From Merdimmobilis hominis (GTDB taxonomy: Bacteria > Bacillota > Clostridia > Oscillospirales > Ruminococcaceae): DNA of 64,000 bases. The notes below the pieces were generated by a model. That model was not told the origin of the DNA and made no database searches. It saw only the letters and a program-made list of their open reading frames with translations. The stretch is taken from the NCBI RefSeq assembly GCF_021109255.1, contig NZ_JAJODG010000002.1. One strand, written 5' to 3'. Of the stretch, positions 34,216 to 41,894 are shown in pieces; the first letter of the stretch is position 1, and each line of letters begins with the position of its first letter. Made by a program: the position numbers and the translations under genes.

Positions 34216-35161
34216 GTTCTTCCTCCCGGTATTTTTTCCCCTGCCAGCTGTCCCGCCGGGCAAGTTCCTTGTCAATCTCGTTGAGCACCTCCCGCTTGCG
34301 GACGCTCCACAAGGGGCCGATCAGCTTTTCCCGGTCCCCGTCGCCGGTGAGCCGCTGGATTACCACCTGGGGCGGCAGAAGCTCCAGCTGGTCGCAGACC
34401 ACCGAGACATATTCCTCCCGGGTGAGCAGCGGGAATTCCCCCGCCCGGTATTGATCTGCGAGAACGGTGCCTTCCAGCACATGGAGCAGGTGGATCTTGA
34501 TTCCCTGGATGGGCAGGCGGGCCAGCTGTTCCGCCGTCTTTCGCATCTCGTCCAAGCTCTCGCCGGGGAGGCCGTTGATGATGTGGACACAGACCGGGAT
34601 GCCCCTTTGGTACAGCTTCCAAAACCCCTCCAAAAACTCCGCCGTGGTGTGGCCCCGGTTGATCCGTTCCCCCGTCTCGTCTGAAAAGGATTGGAGGCCC
34701 AGCTCCACCGTCAGATCGGTGCGGCGGGAGAGGTCTTCCAGATAGCCGCAGACCTCATCGGGGAGGCAGTCCGCCCGGGTCGCGATGGCAAGGCCCACCA
34801 CCCCTGGGAACTTCAGCACCGGCTCAAACCGCTCCCGCAGAATCTCCACCGGGGCATAGGTGTTTGTCCGGGCCTGAAAATAGGGGATGTACTGGGCTTT
34901 CGGCCACTTTTGATGGAGAATGGCCTTCTGCTCCTCAAATTGCCGTGCCAGGCTGTGGGAGGGGTCACCGGCAAAATCCCCGCTCCCTTGGCTGGAGCAG
35001 TAGGTGCAGCCCCCCACCCCTTTGGTCCCATCCATGTTGGGGCAGGTGAACCCGGCGTTGAGGGGTACTTTAAACACCCGCCCGCCGTACCGGTGGCGGA
35101 GGTGGTAATGCAGCGTGTGGTAGCGCTTGTTGTCGTCGCTGTAAGCAAAAGGATTCTGCAA
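34205..35161 (-). CDS. ytqA: TIGR01212 family radical SAM protein, YtqA type
   Basis: 318 residues. LNAGFTCPNMDGTKGVGGCT followed by YCSSQGSGDFAG carries the cluster-binding cysteines in the spacing of the YtqA family. VGLAIATRADCLPDE and LTVELGLQSFSDETGERINR are the radical-SAM barrel strands, and HIINGLPGES the conserved loop. The family is related to Elp3/HemN-type enzymes and probably modifies RNA, with YtqB. TTG at 35161 follows AAAGGAGGGAG; the frame upstream has no homology. First gene of ytqA-ytqB-iorA-iorB. Confidence 0.88.
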   Translation of the reverse strand: MQNPFAYSDDNKRYHTLHYHLRHRYGGRVFKVPLNAGFTCPNMDGTKGVGGCTYCSSQGSGDFAGDPSHSLARQFEEQKAILHQKWPKAQYIPYFQARTNTYAPVEILRERFEPVLKFPGVVGLAIATRADCLPDEVCGYLEDLSRRTDLTVELGLQSFSDETGERINRGHTTAEFLEGFWKLYQRGIPVCVHIINGLPGESLDEMRKTAEQLARLPIQGIKIHLLHVLEGTVLADQYRAGEFPLLTREEYVSVVCDQLELLPPQVVIQRLTGDGDREKLIGPLWSVRKREVLNEIDKELARRDSWQGKKYREEEHGL

Positions 35162-35351
35162 GCTGTCTCCCTCCTTTTCTCTTCCTACAAATTGTAGTGC
35201 ATTCCCACCTATTTTGCAAGGGAGGGGATTTCGCCTGGAAGTTCCCCTTCCCATTTCATTTTCCAATGGATAATTTGGGAAAAGGCGGCCTTGCCTCTAC
35301 CCTTTCTTCGTCAAATGTATTATAATATAAGAAATGAAAGGGGGGATTCTT

Positions 35352-37055
35352 GTGGTATTTACCGGAATCGGCGCATCCTCTGGTCTGGCTTTGGCCCCGG
35401 CTTTCTGCCTGACATCCAAACGGGGGCCTGTGGGAAGGGCTTCCTCCCGCAGTTTTGAGGAGGCCCGTGAGCAGCTAAAACGGCAGTATGACCAATCCAT
35501 TGCCGCCCTGACCGGTGCTGGCCGCCGGGCTGAGGCGGAGGTTCTCCTCTGCCACCGGGAGATGGTATCAGACGTCCTGCTGGAAGAACGGGTCAACCAG
35601 GGGCTGATCCAGGGATTGGACCCCGCCGCCGCAGTGGAAAAAGCCTGCCACATCCTATGCCAGATGCTGGCCCAGGTAAATTCCGACTACATCCGCCAGC
35701 GGGCGGAGGATCTAAAAGATGTGTGCAGCCGGCTGATCTCCCTCCTGTGCCAGGAGGAGCTCCCCTCCCTGGCTGGTCTGGAGCGGGAGGTGGTTCTGGT
35801 CGCCCACCAGCTTTCCCCCGCTGACCTGGCAACCGCCGACCTCGCCTGCATCAAAGGGATTGTCCTCGCCGGGGGAACCCTGACCTCCCACATCGCCATT
35901 CTGGCCTGCAGCTTGGGAATTCCCGCTGTGGTGGGCTGCCCCCACGCTGTGGAGGCGGCCAAATCCGGGGAGCCCCTCTTTTTGGATGGAGCATCTGGCA
36001 AGGTGGAATGCGGACTCACCCATCGGCGGAAAACCGAACTGGCCCGCCTAGTCAAAGAGGAAGGGGAACGCGTCTGCCAGCTGGCCCAGCAGGCCCTCCT
36101 CCCCTCCGTTACAGCGGATGGGCTTCCCATCCGGGTGGAGAGCAGCATCTCCGACAGCCGAACCGCACAAAAATCGGTGGAGTACGCCGCTGACGCGGTG
36201 GGCCTATTGCGCACCGAATTCCTCTTCCACAACCGGGAATCCCTTCCCGGCGAGGAGGAACAGCTTCAATATTACCTAGAGATCGCCCGGCAGCTAGGGG
36301 GACAGAGATTCACCATCCGCACCCTGGACATCGGCGGGGATAAGCCCTCCCCCTGCATTCCCATCCCCAAAGAGGAGAACCCATTTCTTGGGACGCGGGG
36401 CATCCGGCTCACCCTGCGCCAACCTGAAATCCTCTTGTGCCAGCTGCGGGCCATCCTTCGGGCCAGCGCCCAGGCGGACATCCAGGTCATGTACCCTATG
36501 ATCACCTCTTTGGAAGAGCTTCAGGCCGCCAAGCAATGGATGGACACCGCTAAAAAACAGCTGGCCCAGGAGGGGCTCCCCTTTGATCCTGCCATCCGGG
36601 AGGGCATTATGGTGGAGGTCCCATCCGCCGCCCTCCTGTGCGACCTACTGGCTCCCCACTGCGATTTTTTCAGCATCGGCAGCAACGATTTGGCCCAATA
36701 CCTGCTGGCCGCCGACCGCAATGGGGAATGCCTTCCCCAGCTGGGGAGCTACCTCCACCCCGCGGTTCTGCGGGTGATTCAGATGGTGCTGGACCGCGCC
36801 GCTGAAGAGGGGATTCCCTGCTCCCTCTGCGGGGAGATGGCAAAAGATCCGCTGGCTACCCCTCTCCTCCTGGGGATGGGCCTGACCAACTTTGTGGTGA
36901 CTCCCGCAGCCATCCCCGCCTTAAAAGAGGGGATCTCCAGGCTGGATACCGGCGCCTGCCGCAGGATCGCCCGCCAAGCCCTCTCCTGTTCCACCGCCGG
37001 GGAAGTGGTCCGCCTTCTCCAGATGGAAAGAGAACAGACCGTCCCCGCCCGATAA
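35352..37055 (+). CDS. ptsI: Phosphoenolpyruvate-protein phosphotransferase, enzyme I
   Basis: 567 residues. TGIGASSGLALAPAF opens the HPr-binding part. LAGGTLTSHIAILACSLGIP contains the phosphorylated His. LRTEFLFHNRESLPGEEEQL and FTIRTLDIGGDKP are PEP-site landmarks, and FFSIGSNDLAQYLLAADRN and LCGEMAKDP are near the end (the usual CGEMAGD has Lys here). Enzyme I moves phosphate from PEP to HPr. No HPr or sugar EII gene is nearby. GTG at 35352 follows AAAGGGGGG by 6 bases. A TATAAT box (about 35325) has no clear -35. Confidence 0.94.
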   Translation: MVFTGIGASSGLALAPAFCLTSKRGPVGRASSRSFEEAREQLKRQYDQSIAALTGAGRRAEAEVLLCHREMVSDVLLEERVNQGLIQGLDPAAAVEKACHILCQMLAQVNSDYIRQRAEDLKDVCSRLISLLCQEELPSLAGLEREVVLVAHQLSPADLATADLACIKGIVLAGGTLTSHIAILACSLGIPAVVGCPHAVEAAKSGEPLFLDGASGKVECGLTHRRKTELARLVKEEGERVCQLAQQALLPSVTADGLPIRVESSISDSRTAQKSVEYAADAVGLLRTEFLFHNRESLPGEEEQLQYYLEIARQLGGQRFTIRTLDIGGDKPSPCIPIPKEENPFLGTRGIRLTLRQPEILLCQLRAILRASAQADIQVMYPMITSLEELQAAKQWMDTAKKQLAQEGLPFDPAIREGIMVEVPSAALLCDLLAPHCDFFSIGSNDLAQYLLAADRNGECLPQLGSYLHPAVLRVIQMVLDRAAEEGIPCSLCGEMAKDPLATPLLLGMGLTNFVVTPAAIPALKEGISRLDTGACRRIARQALSCSTAGEVVRLLQMEREQTVPAR

Positions 37056-37062
37056 ACCGACG

Positions 37063-37098
37063 CCCCCGCTCCTGTCCATTCGGAGCGGGGGATTTTGT
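37063..37098 (+). terminator. Terminator after ptsI
   Basis: cccccgctcc (37063-37072) pairs with ggagcggggg (37082-37091), followed by ATTTTGTTTT. Confidence 0.88.
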
Positions 37099-37148
37099 TT
37101 TGCCCGCGGCTGCTTGCTATTTTTTTGTAAAATTCGATCCGTATTCCC

Positions 37149-37176
37149 TTGACTTTTGGCAAAGCTCTGGTATACT
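37149..37176 (+). promoter_or_regulatory. sigma-A promoter of the marR operon
   Basis: TTGACT (37149-37154), 16-base spacer, TATACT (37171-37176), immediately upstream of a perfect palindrome. Confidence 0.78.
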
Positions 37177-37180
37177 AAAA

Positions 37181-37200
37181 TTAGTTGAAATTTCAACTAA
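37181..37200 (+). promoter_or_regulatory. Likely MarR operator, perfect 20-base palindrome
   Basis: TTAGTTGAAATTTCAACTAA reads the same on both strands. It covers the expected transcription start of the operon, which would let the MarR protein encoded next repress its own promoter. TTGAAATTTCAA-like cores are typical of MarR sites. Confidence 0.82.
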
Positions 37201-37216
37201 TTGGAGGCTGATATCC

Positions 37217-37660
37217 ATGCTCAAAAGCGAGATCCTGCGGGAAATTGGCGCCCTTTCCCGCTCCATCCACAGCATCAACGATGCCGCGCTTCGCACCTAC
37301 GGATTGCAGCGGGGGCAATTCCCCTTCCTCACCCGGATCTGTGAATCCCCCGGTATCACCCCCACCCAACTAGCCGCCGTGCTGCGGATGGACAAAACCA
37401 CCACAACCAAGGCGGTGCAAAAGCTGGTCGAGATCGACCTTGTCGCCAAAGAGCCCGATCCCCGGGACAAGCGGGGGTTCCGCCTGTTCCCCACAGGGGA
37501 GGCTCCCCGGCTATACCAGACGATCCTCGACCTGGAAAACCACAATATTGAAACCTGCTTTGCCGGGTTCTCCCCGGAGGAAGAATCCCTTGTGCTGGAC
37601 TTGATACGCCGGATGCGGGAGAACAGCGACGAAGAATGGCAGAGGCTGAAACACCCTTAA
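37217..37660 (+). CDS. MarR family transcriptional regulator
   Basis: 147 residues. The winged helix-turn-helix is clear: LRTYGLQRGQFPFLTRICES, GITPTQLAAVLRMDKTTTTK as recognition helix, KLVEIDLVAKEPDPRDKRGF as the wing, then helices for dimerisation. It probably represses its own operon through the palindrome at 37181-37200, with an unknown ligand. TTGGAGG precedes the ATG. It is co-transcribed with the GNAT gene 13 bases downstream. Confidence 0.93.
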   Translation: MLKSEILREIGALSRSIHSINDAALRTYGLQRGQFPFLTRICESPGITPTQLAAVLRMDKTTTTKAVQKLVEIDLVAKEPDPRDKRGFRLFPTGEAPRLYQTILDLENHNIETCFAGFSPEEESLVLDLIRRMRENSDEEWQRLKHP

Positions 37661-37673
37661 GGAGGCATCCCCT

Positions 37674-38171
37674 ATGATCCGAAAAGCAGTAAAACAAGAC
37701 GTGGAACCCATTATGGAGATCATCCGCGCCACCATTGAAGAGATGAAAAGCTACGGCAACACCCAGTGGAACGACCGTTACCCCCTGGCCTGCGATTTTG
37801 AAAAGGATGTGGAAAACGGCGACCTCTATGTGGATGTGGCGGAAGACGGCTCCCTGGCTGGGTTTGTCTGCATCAATAGCGTAGAACCCCAAGAGTACTC
37901 CCCCATGCCCTGGAAGTACCAAGGCCCTGTCTTGGTCGCCCATCGGATGGCGGTCAACCCACTATACCGGCGCAAGGGGATCGGGACCAAGCTTCTCGCC
38001 TTTGCCGAGCAGACGGCGCGGGATGCCGGTGCCGTCGCCGTGCGCACCGACACCAACTCCGTTAACGCCAAGATGAACGCCTTGTTCTGCAAATTGGGCT
38101 ATGAGCTGGTTGGGCAGATTTCCCTTTTTGAGAACCCACATCTTTTCAATTGTTATGAAAAGCGGGTTTAG
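37674..38171 (+). CDS. GNAT family N-acetyltransferase
   Basis: 165 residues. MIRKAVKQDVEPIMEIIRAT is the usual start. VAHRMAVNPLYRRKGIGTKL contains the R-R-K-G-I-G acetyl-CoA pyrophosphate loop, and AVAVRTDTNSVNAKMNALFC the following helix. It transfers an acetyl group to an amine; the substrate is unknown. It is read with the marR gene, so the ligand of MarR may be its substrate or a related compound. AAGGAGG stands before the ATG. Confidence 0.9.
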   Translation: MIRKAVKQDVEPIMEIIRATIEEMKSYGNTQWNDRYPLACDFEKDVENGDLYVDVAEDGSLAGFVCINSVEPQEYSPMPWKYQGPVLVAHRMAVNPLYRRKGIGTKLLAFAEQTARDAGAVAVRTDTNSVNAKMNALFCKLGYELVGQISLFENPHLFNCYEKRV

Positions 38172-38239
38172 CCCTGCCTTTTTTGCCCATATTTGTGTCA
38201 TCGGCCCTATGTTTCCCCCAATTTTACTGCCTCGAACCC

Positions 38240-38268
38240 TTGCATAATTGGAAAATTAATGTTAGAAT
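38240..38268 (+). promoter_or_regulatory. sigma-A promoter of mntP
   Basis: TTGCAT (38240-38245), 17-base spacer, TAGAAT (38263-38268), just before the yybP-ykoY aptamer. Confidence 0.72.
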
Positions 38269-38274
38269 GGGCTA

Positions 38275-38399
38275 AGATAAGGGAGTAGTTGGCGCAAAAT
38301 TGCGTAACCCAGTCAACAAACTGGCCCTGCTTTGGGCCTGGCTGTGTTTGAAACAACGAGACTTGTCCCCGCTAAACAGCGGGGCAGGTCTCTTTTTTT
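38275..38399 (+). promoter_or_regulatory. yybP-ykoY manganese riboswitch with terminator
   Basis: AAGGGAGTAGTTGGCGC at the 5' side, then CCCAGTCAACAAACTGGCCC and TTTGGGCCTGGC are the conserved parts of the yybP-ykoY aptamer. A hairpin (gagacttgtccccgct 38358-38373 with agcggggcaggtctc 38378-38392) and seven T form the expression platform. Mn2+ binding normally prevents termination and switches on the efflux gene, here mntP. Confidence 0.93.
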
Positions 38400-38440
38400 G
38401 TGTTTCAGGACGCGCATTCAACCAGGAAAGGGGAAAACAT

Positions 38441-39007
38441 ATGAGTTTTTGGGAATTGATTCTGCTGGCGGTGGGCCTCTCCATGGACGCCTTCGCCGTC
38501 TCCATCTGCAAGGGGCTTTCGGTGCGCAAAGCAGGTGCGCGGGAGAGCGCCATCACCGGTTTGTATTTCGGCGGATTCCAGGCGATGATGCCGCTGGCCG
38601 GTTATTCCCTTGCCACCCATTTTTCTCAAATGATCACCAGTGTGGATCATTGGATCGCCTTTATCCTGTTAGGGCTCATCGGCGGCAACATGATCAAAGA
38701 AGCCTCCAGCGGGTGCGAGGAATGCGAACGGATGGATTCCTCCTTTGGCTGGCGGGCGATGCTGCCCATGGCCATCGCCACCTCCATCGACGCCTTGGCC
38801 ATTGGAGTGACACTCGCCTTTTTGGAGGTAGATATCCTTCCCTCGGTGACCTTGATCGGCATCACCACCTTCTTATTCTCCGCCGCTGGGGTGAAGATCG
38901 GCAACCTGTTCGGAGCCAAGTACAGCACCCGGGCCGAACTGTTCGGCGGGGTGATCCTGGTGCTGATGGGGGGCAAAATCTTGATGGAGCACCTGGGCAT
39001 TGTGTAA
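38441..39007 (+). CDS. mntP: Manganese efflux pump MntP
   Basis: 188 residues, six helices. LLAVGLSMDAFAVSICKGLS and AIATSIDALAIGVTLAF carry the paired Asp residues of MntP that handle Mn2+. GCEECERMDS in the loop has two Cys, common in clostridial members. It exports surplus Mn2+ and is switched on by the riboswitch upstream. AAAGGGG lies 9 bases before the ATG. Single-gene unit. Confidence 0.96.
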   Translation: MSFWELILLAVGLSMDAFAVSICKGLSVRKAGARESAITGLYFGGFQAMMPLAGYSLATHFSQMITSVDHWIAFILLGLIGGNMIKEASSGCEECERMDSSFGWRAMLPMAIATSIDALAIGVTLAFLEVDILPSVTLIGITTFLFSAAGVKIGNLFGAKYSTRAELFGGVILVLMGGKILMEHLGIV

Positions 39008-39122
39008 CTTCATCTTCAAAAATAACAATTCCGCCTTACCCAACCAGGCAATTTTAAGCGCACCCGCTTAAAATTCCACAAATGTCTGAACTTATTTTCT
39101 GGACGGGATCTCTTTCTGCCAA

Positions 39123-39151
39123 TTGAAAAGGAATATATTAGATGTTATACT
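39123..39151 (+). promoter_or_regulatory. sigma-A promoter of the dppA-like gene
   Basis: TTGAAA (39123-39128), 17-base spacer, TATACT (39146-39151). Confidence 0.72.
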
Positions 39152-39200
39152 ATAAATAGTAATGCAAGGGGGCTTTTGCCAAAAAACAGGAGGTTGTAAC

Positions 39201-40034
39201 ATGAAAAAAGCATTTATCTCTGCTGATATTGAAGGGATGGAGGGCAACGTCTCTCGGCTGCAGTCCTGGAGATCTAAGCCTGACTACACCATTGCCCGCA
39301 AACGCTTAGCTGAGGATGTCAACGCCGCTATTCGCGCCTGCTTTGACTCGGGTTACGATGAAGTCTATGTCTGTGATGGCCATGGCGACATGGAAAACCT
39401 AATTTTAGAAGACATGGACCCCCGCTGCAAGCTCATTTCCGGCTCCATGCGCAACTCTTTACAGATGGAAGGCATTGACAGCACCTTTGATGCTTACATC
39501 TCCTTCGGCCATGCCGGCGCCGGACAACATGTGGGCGGCGTGTATGACCACTGCTTCAACGGCTTTAAAATTTACAACCTGCGCTTCAACGGAGTAACCA
39601 TGAACACCGAGACCGTTGCTGACGCTCTGGTGGCCGGTTTCTATGGGGTGCCTCTGGTCTGCTGCATCGGCGACGTTGCTCTGGCTGAGGAATGCAAAGC
39701 CTTTGTTCCCAACATGGAGACTGTTGTGGTGAAAGAGGGCATCACCCGCTACTCTGCCGTGTCGATTCACCCCACCGTTGCCCGCAAGAAAATCTATGAC
39801 GGCGTCATGGCTGCTCTGGCCCGCCGGGATGAGATTAAGCCCCTGCGCCTGGACAACATGGAAGAGCTGACTATGGAAGTGGATTATAAGGATTCCAATT
39901 CCGCTGACGCTGCTGTGCTCATCCCTGGTGTCAAGAGGCTCAATCCCCGCTCCGTCTCCTTCACCGGCGACCCTGAGACCGTATTTAAGCTTCAAGAGGT
40001 GTTGCTGTACCGCCTGCTGGATGTGGTGGAATAG
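39201..40034 (+). CDS. M55 family D-aminopeptidase, DppA-like
   Basis: 277 residues. AFISADIEGMEGNVSRLQSW has the Asp and Glu metal ligands at the start, YVCDGHGDMENL and ISFGHAGAG give the His ligands, and SIHPTVARKKI the later conserved part. DppA is a zinc D-aminopeptidase that frees D-amino acids, for example from cell-wall peptides, and forms a decamer in Bacillus. GGAGG lies before the ATG. The gene uses GCT and GTT codons more than its neighbours, which can mark high expression. It has its own promoter. Confidence 0.9.
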   Translation: MKKAFISADIEGMEGNVSRLQSWRSKPDYTIARKRLAEDVNAAIRACFDSGYDEVYVCDGHGDMENLILEDMDPRCKLISGSMRNSLQMEGIDSTFDAYISFGHAGAGQHVGGVYDHCFNGFKIYNLRFNGVTMNTETVADALVAGFYGVPLVCCIGDVALAEECKAFVPNMETVVVKEGITRYSAVSIHPTVARKKIYDGVMAALARRDEIKPLRLDNMEELTMEVDYKDSNSADAAVLIPGVKRLNPRSVSFTGDPETVFKLQEVLLYRLLDVVE

Positions 40035-40191
40035 GCAACAAAAAGCCGCTATTTTTGAACGGTGGGTCCCCTTTCCCTATTTGGAATCCGCATACTTTTT
40101 TCCAGTTGGGGAACAGTAGGGATGGAACCATTTACCCCATTTATGGGATGTCCCCGCCGGACATTCCACCAGAAAAAGGAGGCTGCAATTT

Positions 40192-40704
40192 ATGTTGGAT
40201 CCAACCATTGTCACCCTATTAGACGACCAGTTCGGCAAGGAGCTGTTCTCCGCTTACCTTTATCTCTCCATGGCAAACTATTACGAGGAGGCCAGCCTAA
40301 ACGGCTTTGCCAATTGGTTTTTTGTCCAGGCCCAGGAGGAACGGGACCACGCCATGCTGATCCGCACCTACCTGCTGGATAACAACGCCAAGATGAAGAT
40401 GGGCGCCATCAAAAACCCTGAAGGGGATTTTAAAGACTTCCTAGACCCTTTGAAGGCTTCCCTGGAACACGAGCAGTATGTAACCCGCTCCATCCATGAA
40501 ATTTACGCTGCCGCCTACCAGGCCAAGGATTTCCGCACCATGCAGTTCTTGGACTGGTTTGTGAAAGAACAGGGCGAAGAAGAAAAAACCGTTGAAGATC
40601 TGATCCAGCGGTTTGAACTATTCGGCCGGGACCCCAAGGGCCTCTACTCCCTGGATCAGGAGCTGGGCGCCCGCACCTATGTCCAAGCAACTTTACAGGC
40701 TTAA
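40192..40704 (+). CDS. Ferritin (FtnA type)
   Basis: 170 residues. The four-helix bundle is recognisable: QFGKELFSAYLYLSMANYYE, the ferroxidase residues in AQEERDHAMLI (E-x-x-H), and VKEQGEEEKTVEDLI with the remaining Glu/Gln. It stores iron as a 24-mer and limits Fenton chemistry. AAAAGGAGG precedes the ATG. I found no clear promoter in the 157 bases upstream. It is closed by a long hairpin. Confidence 0.95.
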   Translation: MLDPTIVTLLDDQFGKELFSAYLYLSMANYYEEASLNGFANWFFVQAQEERDHAMLIRTYLLDNNAKMKMGAIKNPEGDFKDFLDPLKASLEHEQYVTRSIHEIYAAAYQAKDFRTMQFLDWFVKEQGEEEKTVEDLIQRFELFGRDPKGLYSLDQELGARTYVQATLQA

Positions 40705-40720
40705 CTTCCCTATTTCCAGC

Positions 40721-40798
40721 AAGAAAGCGGACGCCTCCCCTCCCGCGCATGGGATTACCCTTTGCGCTGCGGCAGAGGAGGCGTCCGCTTTCTTTTAT
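40721..40798. terminator. Long hairpin between convergent genes
   Basis: aagaaagcggacgcctcc (40721-40738) and its exact reverse complement (40777-40794), an 18-bp perfect stem around 38 bases. The loop has its own small stem, gcgca (near 40745) with tgcgc (near 40762). T-rich on both sides, it likely ends both the ferritin and the puuD-like transcripts. Confidence 0.8.
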
Positions 40799-40821
40799 TT
40801 GCCCAAGCTGGATGCCAGAGC

Positions 40822-41523
40822 TTACTGGCAGTGGGCCGCAAACTCATCGAAGATGCGCTGGTGCTGTGGACGCAGGCCGGAGAGCAGTTCCGGGTGCCAC
40901 TGCACCCCAACTACATAGCGGTGATCCAACGATTCAATCCCCTCAATCAGGCCGTCTTCACTGCGGGCGGAGACCACTAGCCCTCCGCCAAGGCGGTCAA
41001 TCCCCTGGTGATGCAAGGTGTTGACCCGCAGCGCATTTGCCCGCACTGCCCGGTGCAACCGGGTGCCGGACTCCACCCGGACACTGTGGGCGAGGCCGTG
41101 AAGTTTCTCCACTTGTGAGTGATCCAGGGAACCGGGCCGCTGGGTAGGGATATCCTGGAAAAGGCTCCCGCCGAAGACCACATTCATCACCTGAAATCCC
41201 CGGCAGATGGCTAAAATAGGCTTCTCTTCCCGAAGTGCCAACCGAAAGAGTGGGAGTTCCATAGCGTCCCGCACCGAATCGATGGGGCCGCATTGAGGGA
41301 TCCGCTCCTCTCCATAAAGGGCTGGTTCCACATCCGCCCCGCCGGTGAACAAAAACCCGTCGTAGGCCCGGGCGATCCACTCCAGTTCCCCCTGGCTCAC
41401 CACTGGGGGCAGAACCACCACCTGAGCACCCGTCCGGCGCAACGAGGAAAGGTACATATGCTCCATATAACGTTGGTAAAGTTTTCCTCCCAGTGGCAGA
41501 ACTGCAATAGTTGGCTGTTTCAT
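40822..41523 (-). CDS. Gamma-glutamyl-gamma-aminobutyrate hydrolase family protein
   Basis: 233 residues, class I glutamine amidotransferase-like fold. FLFTGGADVEPALYGEE, then ILAICRGFQVMNVVFGGSLF with the nucleophilic Cys, and VGVQWHPELL with catalytic His and Glu, are all present. PuuD-type enzymes split gamma-glutamyl amides, as in putrescine degradation; here no other putrescine genes are close. The start ATG at 41523 has an AAGGGATGA-type site. Upstream lies a repeat-bearing gap. Confidence 0.9.
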   Translation of the reverse strand: MKQPTIAVLPLGGKLYQRYMEHMYLSSLRRTGAQVVVLPPVVSQGELEWIARAYDGFLFTGGADVEPALYGEERIPQCGPIDSVRDAMELPLFRLALREEKPILAICRGFQVMNVVFGGSLFQDIPTQRPGSLDHSQVEKLHGLAHSVRVESGTRLHRAVRANALRVNTLHHQGIDRLGGGLVVSARSEDGLIEGIESLDHRYVVGVQWHPELLSGLRPQHQRIFDEFAAHCQ

Positions 41524-41636
41524 CCAATCATCCCTTTCGGATTGTTTCTGGGCACACTGGCCCTTCCGGCGATACTGCTTTGGATTTGAGAAGCATCCTC
41601 CGCCAAAGGATTTGCCCGCGGCGTTTCACGAGGGGC

Positions 41637-41676
41637 TCTTCCCCAATGATCGCTTTGCGATTATTCTACCACAAAG
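41637..41676. repeat. Copy A of a 40-base direct repeat with inner hairpin
   Basis: This copy and 41743-41782 agree at 36 of 40 positions. Each contains AATGATCGCTTTGCGAT(C/T)ATT, a hairpin with arms of 8-9 bases. On the minus strand each begins with TTTGTG and a -10-like box (TAGAAT here). It lies in the 370-base gene-free gap 41524-41894. Confidence 0.8.
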
Positions 41677-41742
41677 TCTGCACAGACCGGAAAAATCCTG
41701 GTGCGGCTTCGCCGCAGGAGGGCCTTCGGCCCGACAAGGATT

Positions 41743-41782
41743 TCTTCCCCAATGATCGCTTTGCGATCATTGTAACACAAAA
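41743..41782. repeat. Copy B of the 40-base direct repeat
   Basis: Spaced 106 bases from copy A. The palindrome CAATGATCG...CGATCATTG is perfect here. Two more small hairpins with TTC loops (tgcggc/gccgca at 41702-41716 and gggcc/ggccc at 41720-41732) stand between the copies. Confidence 0.8.
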
Positions 41783-41851
41783 CCCACCCAAATAGATGAA
41801 TTTTTGAAAAAGAATTGGATCCTGTCCGGTGTAAAAACTATAGAAGGGTAG

Positions 41852-41883
41852 AAAAAGGGGCCGGATGGCGTTCATCCAACCCC
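41852..41883 (-). terminator. Terminator of the pur operon
   Basis: On the minus strand GGGGTTGGATG pairs with CATCCGGCCCC (two G-T pairs) and TTTTTC follows, 12 bases after the purA stop. Confidence 0.8.
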
Positions 41884-41894
41884 GAAAGAGATTC

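Noticed and set aside
41637..41782. CRISPR-like repeat pair
   Set aside because: Only two copies, imperfect, spacing of 106 bases and no cas genes.
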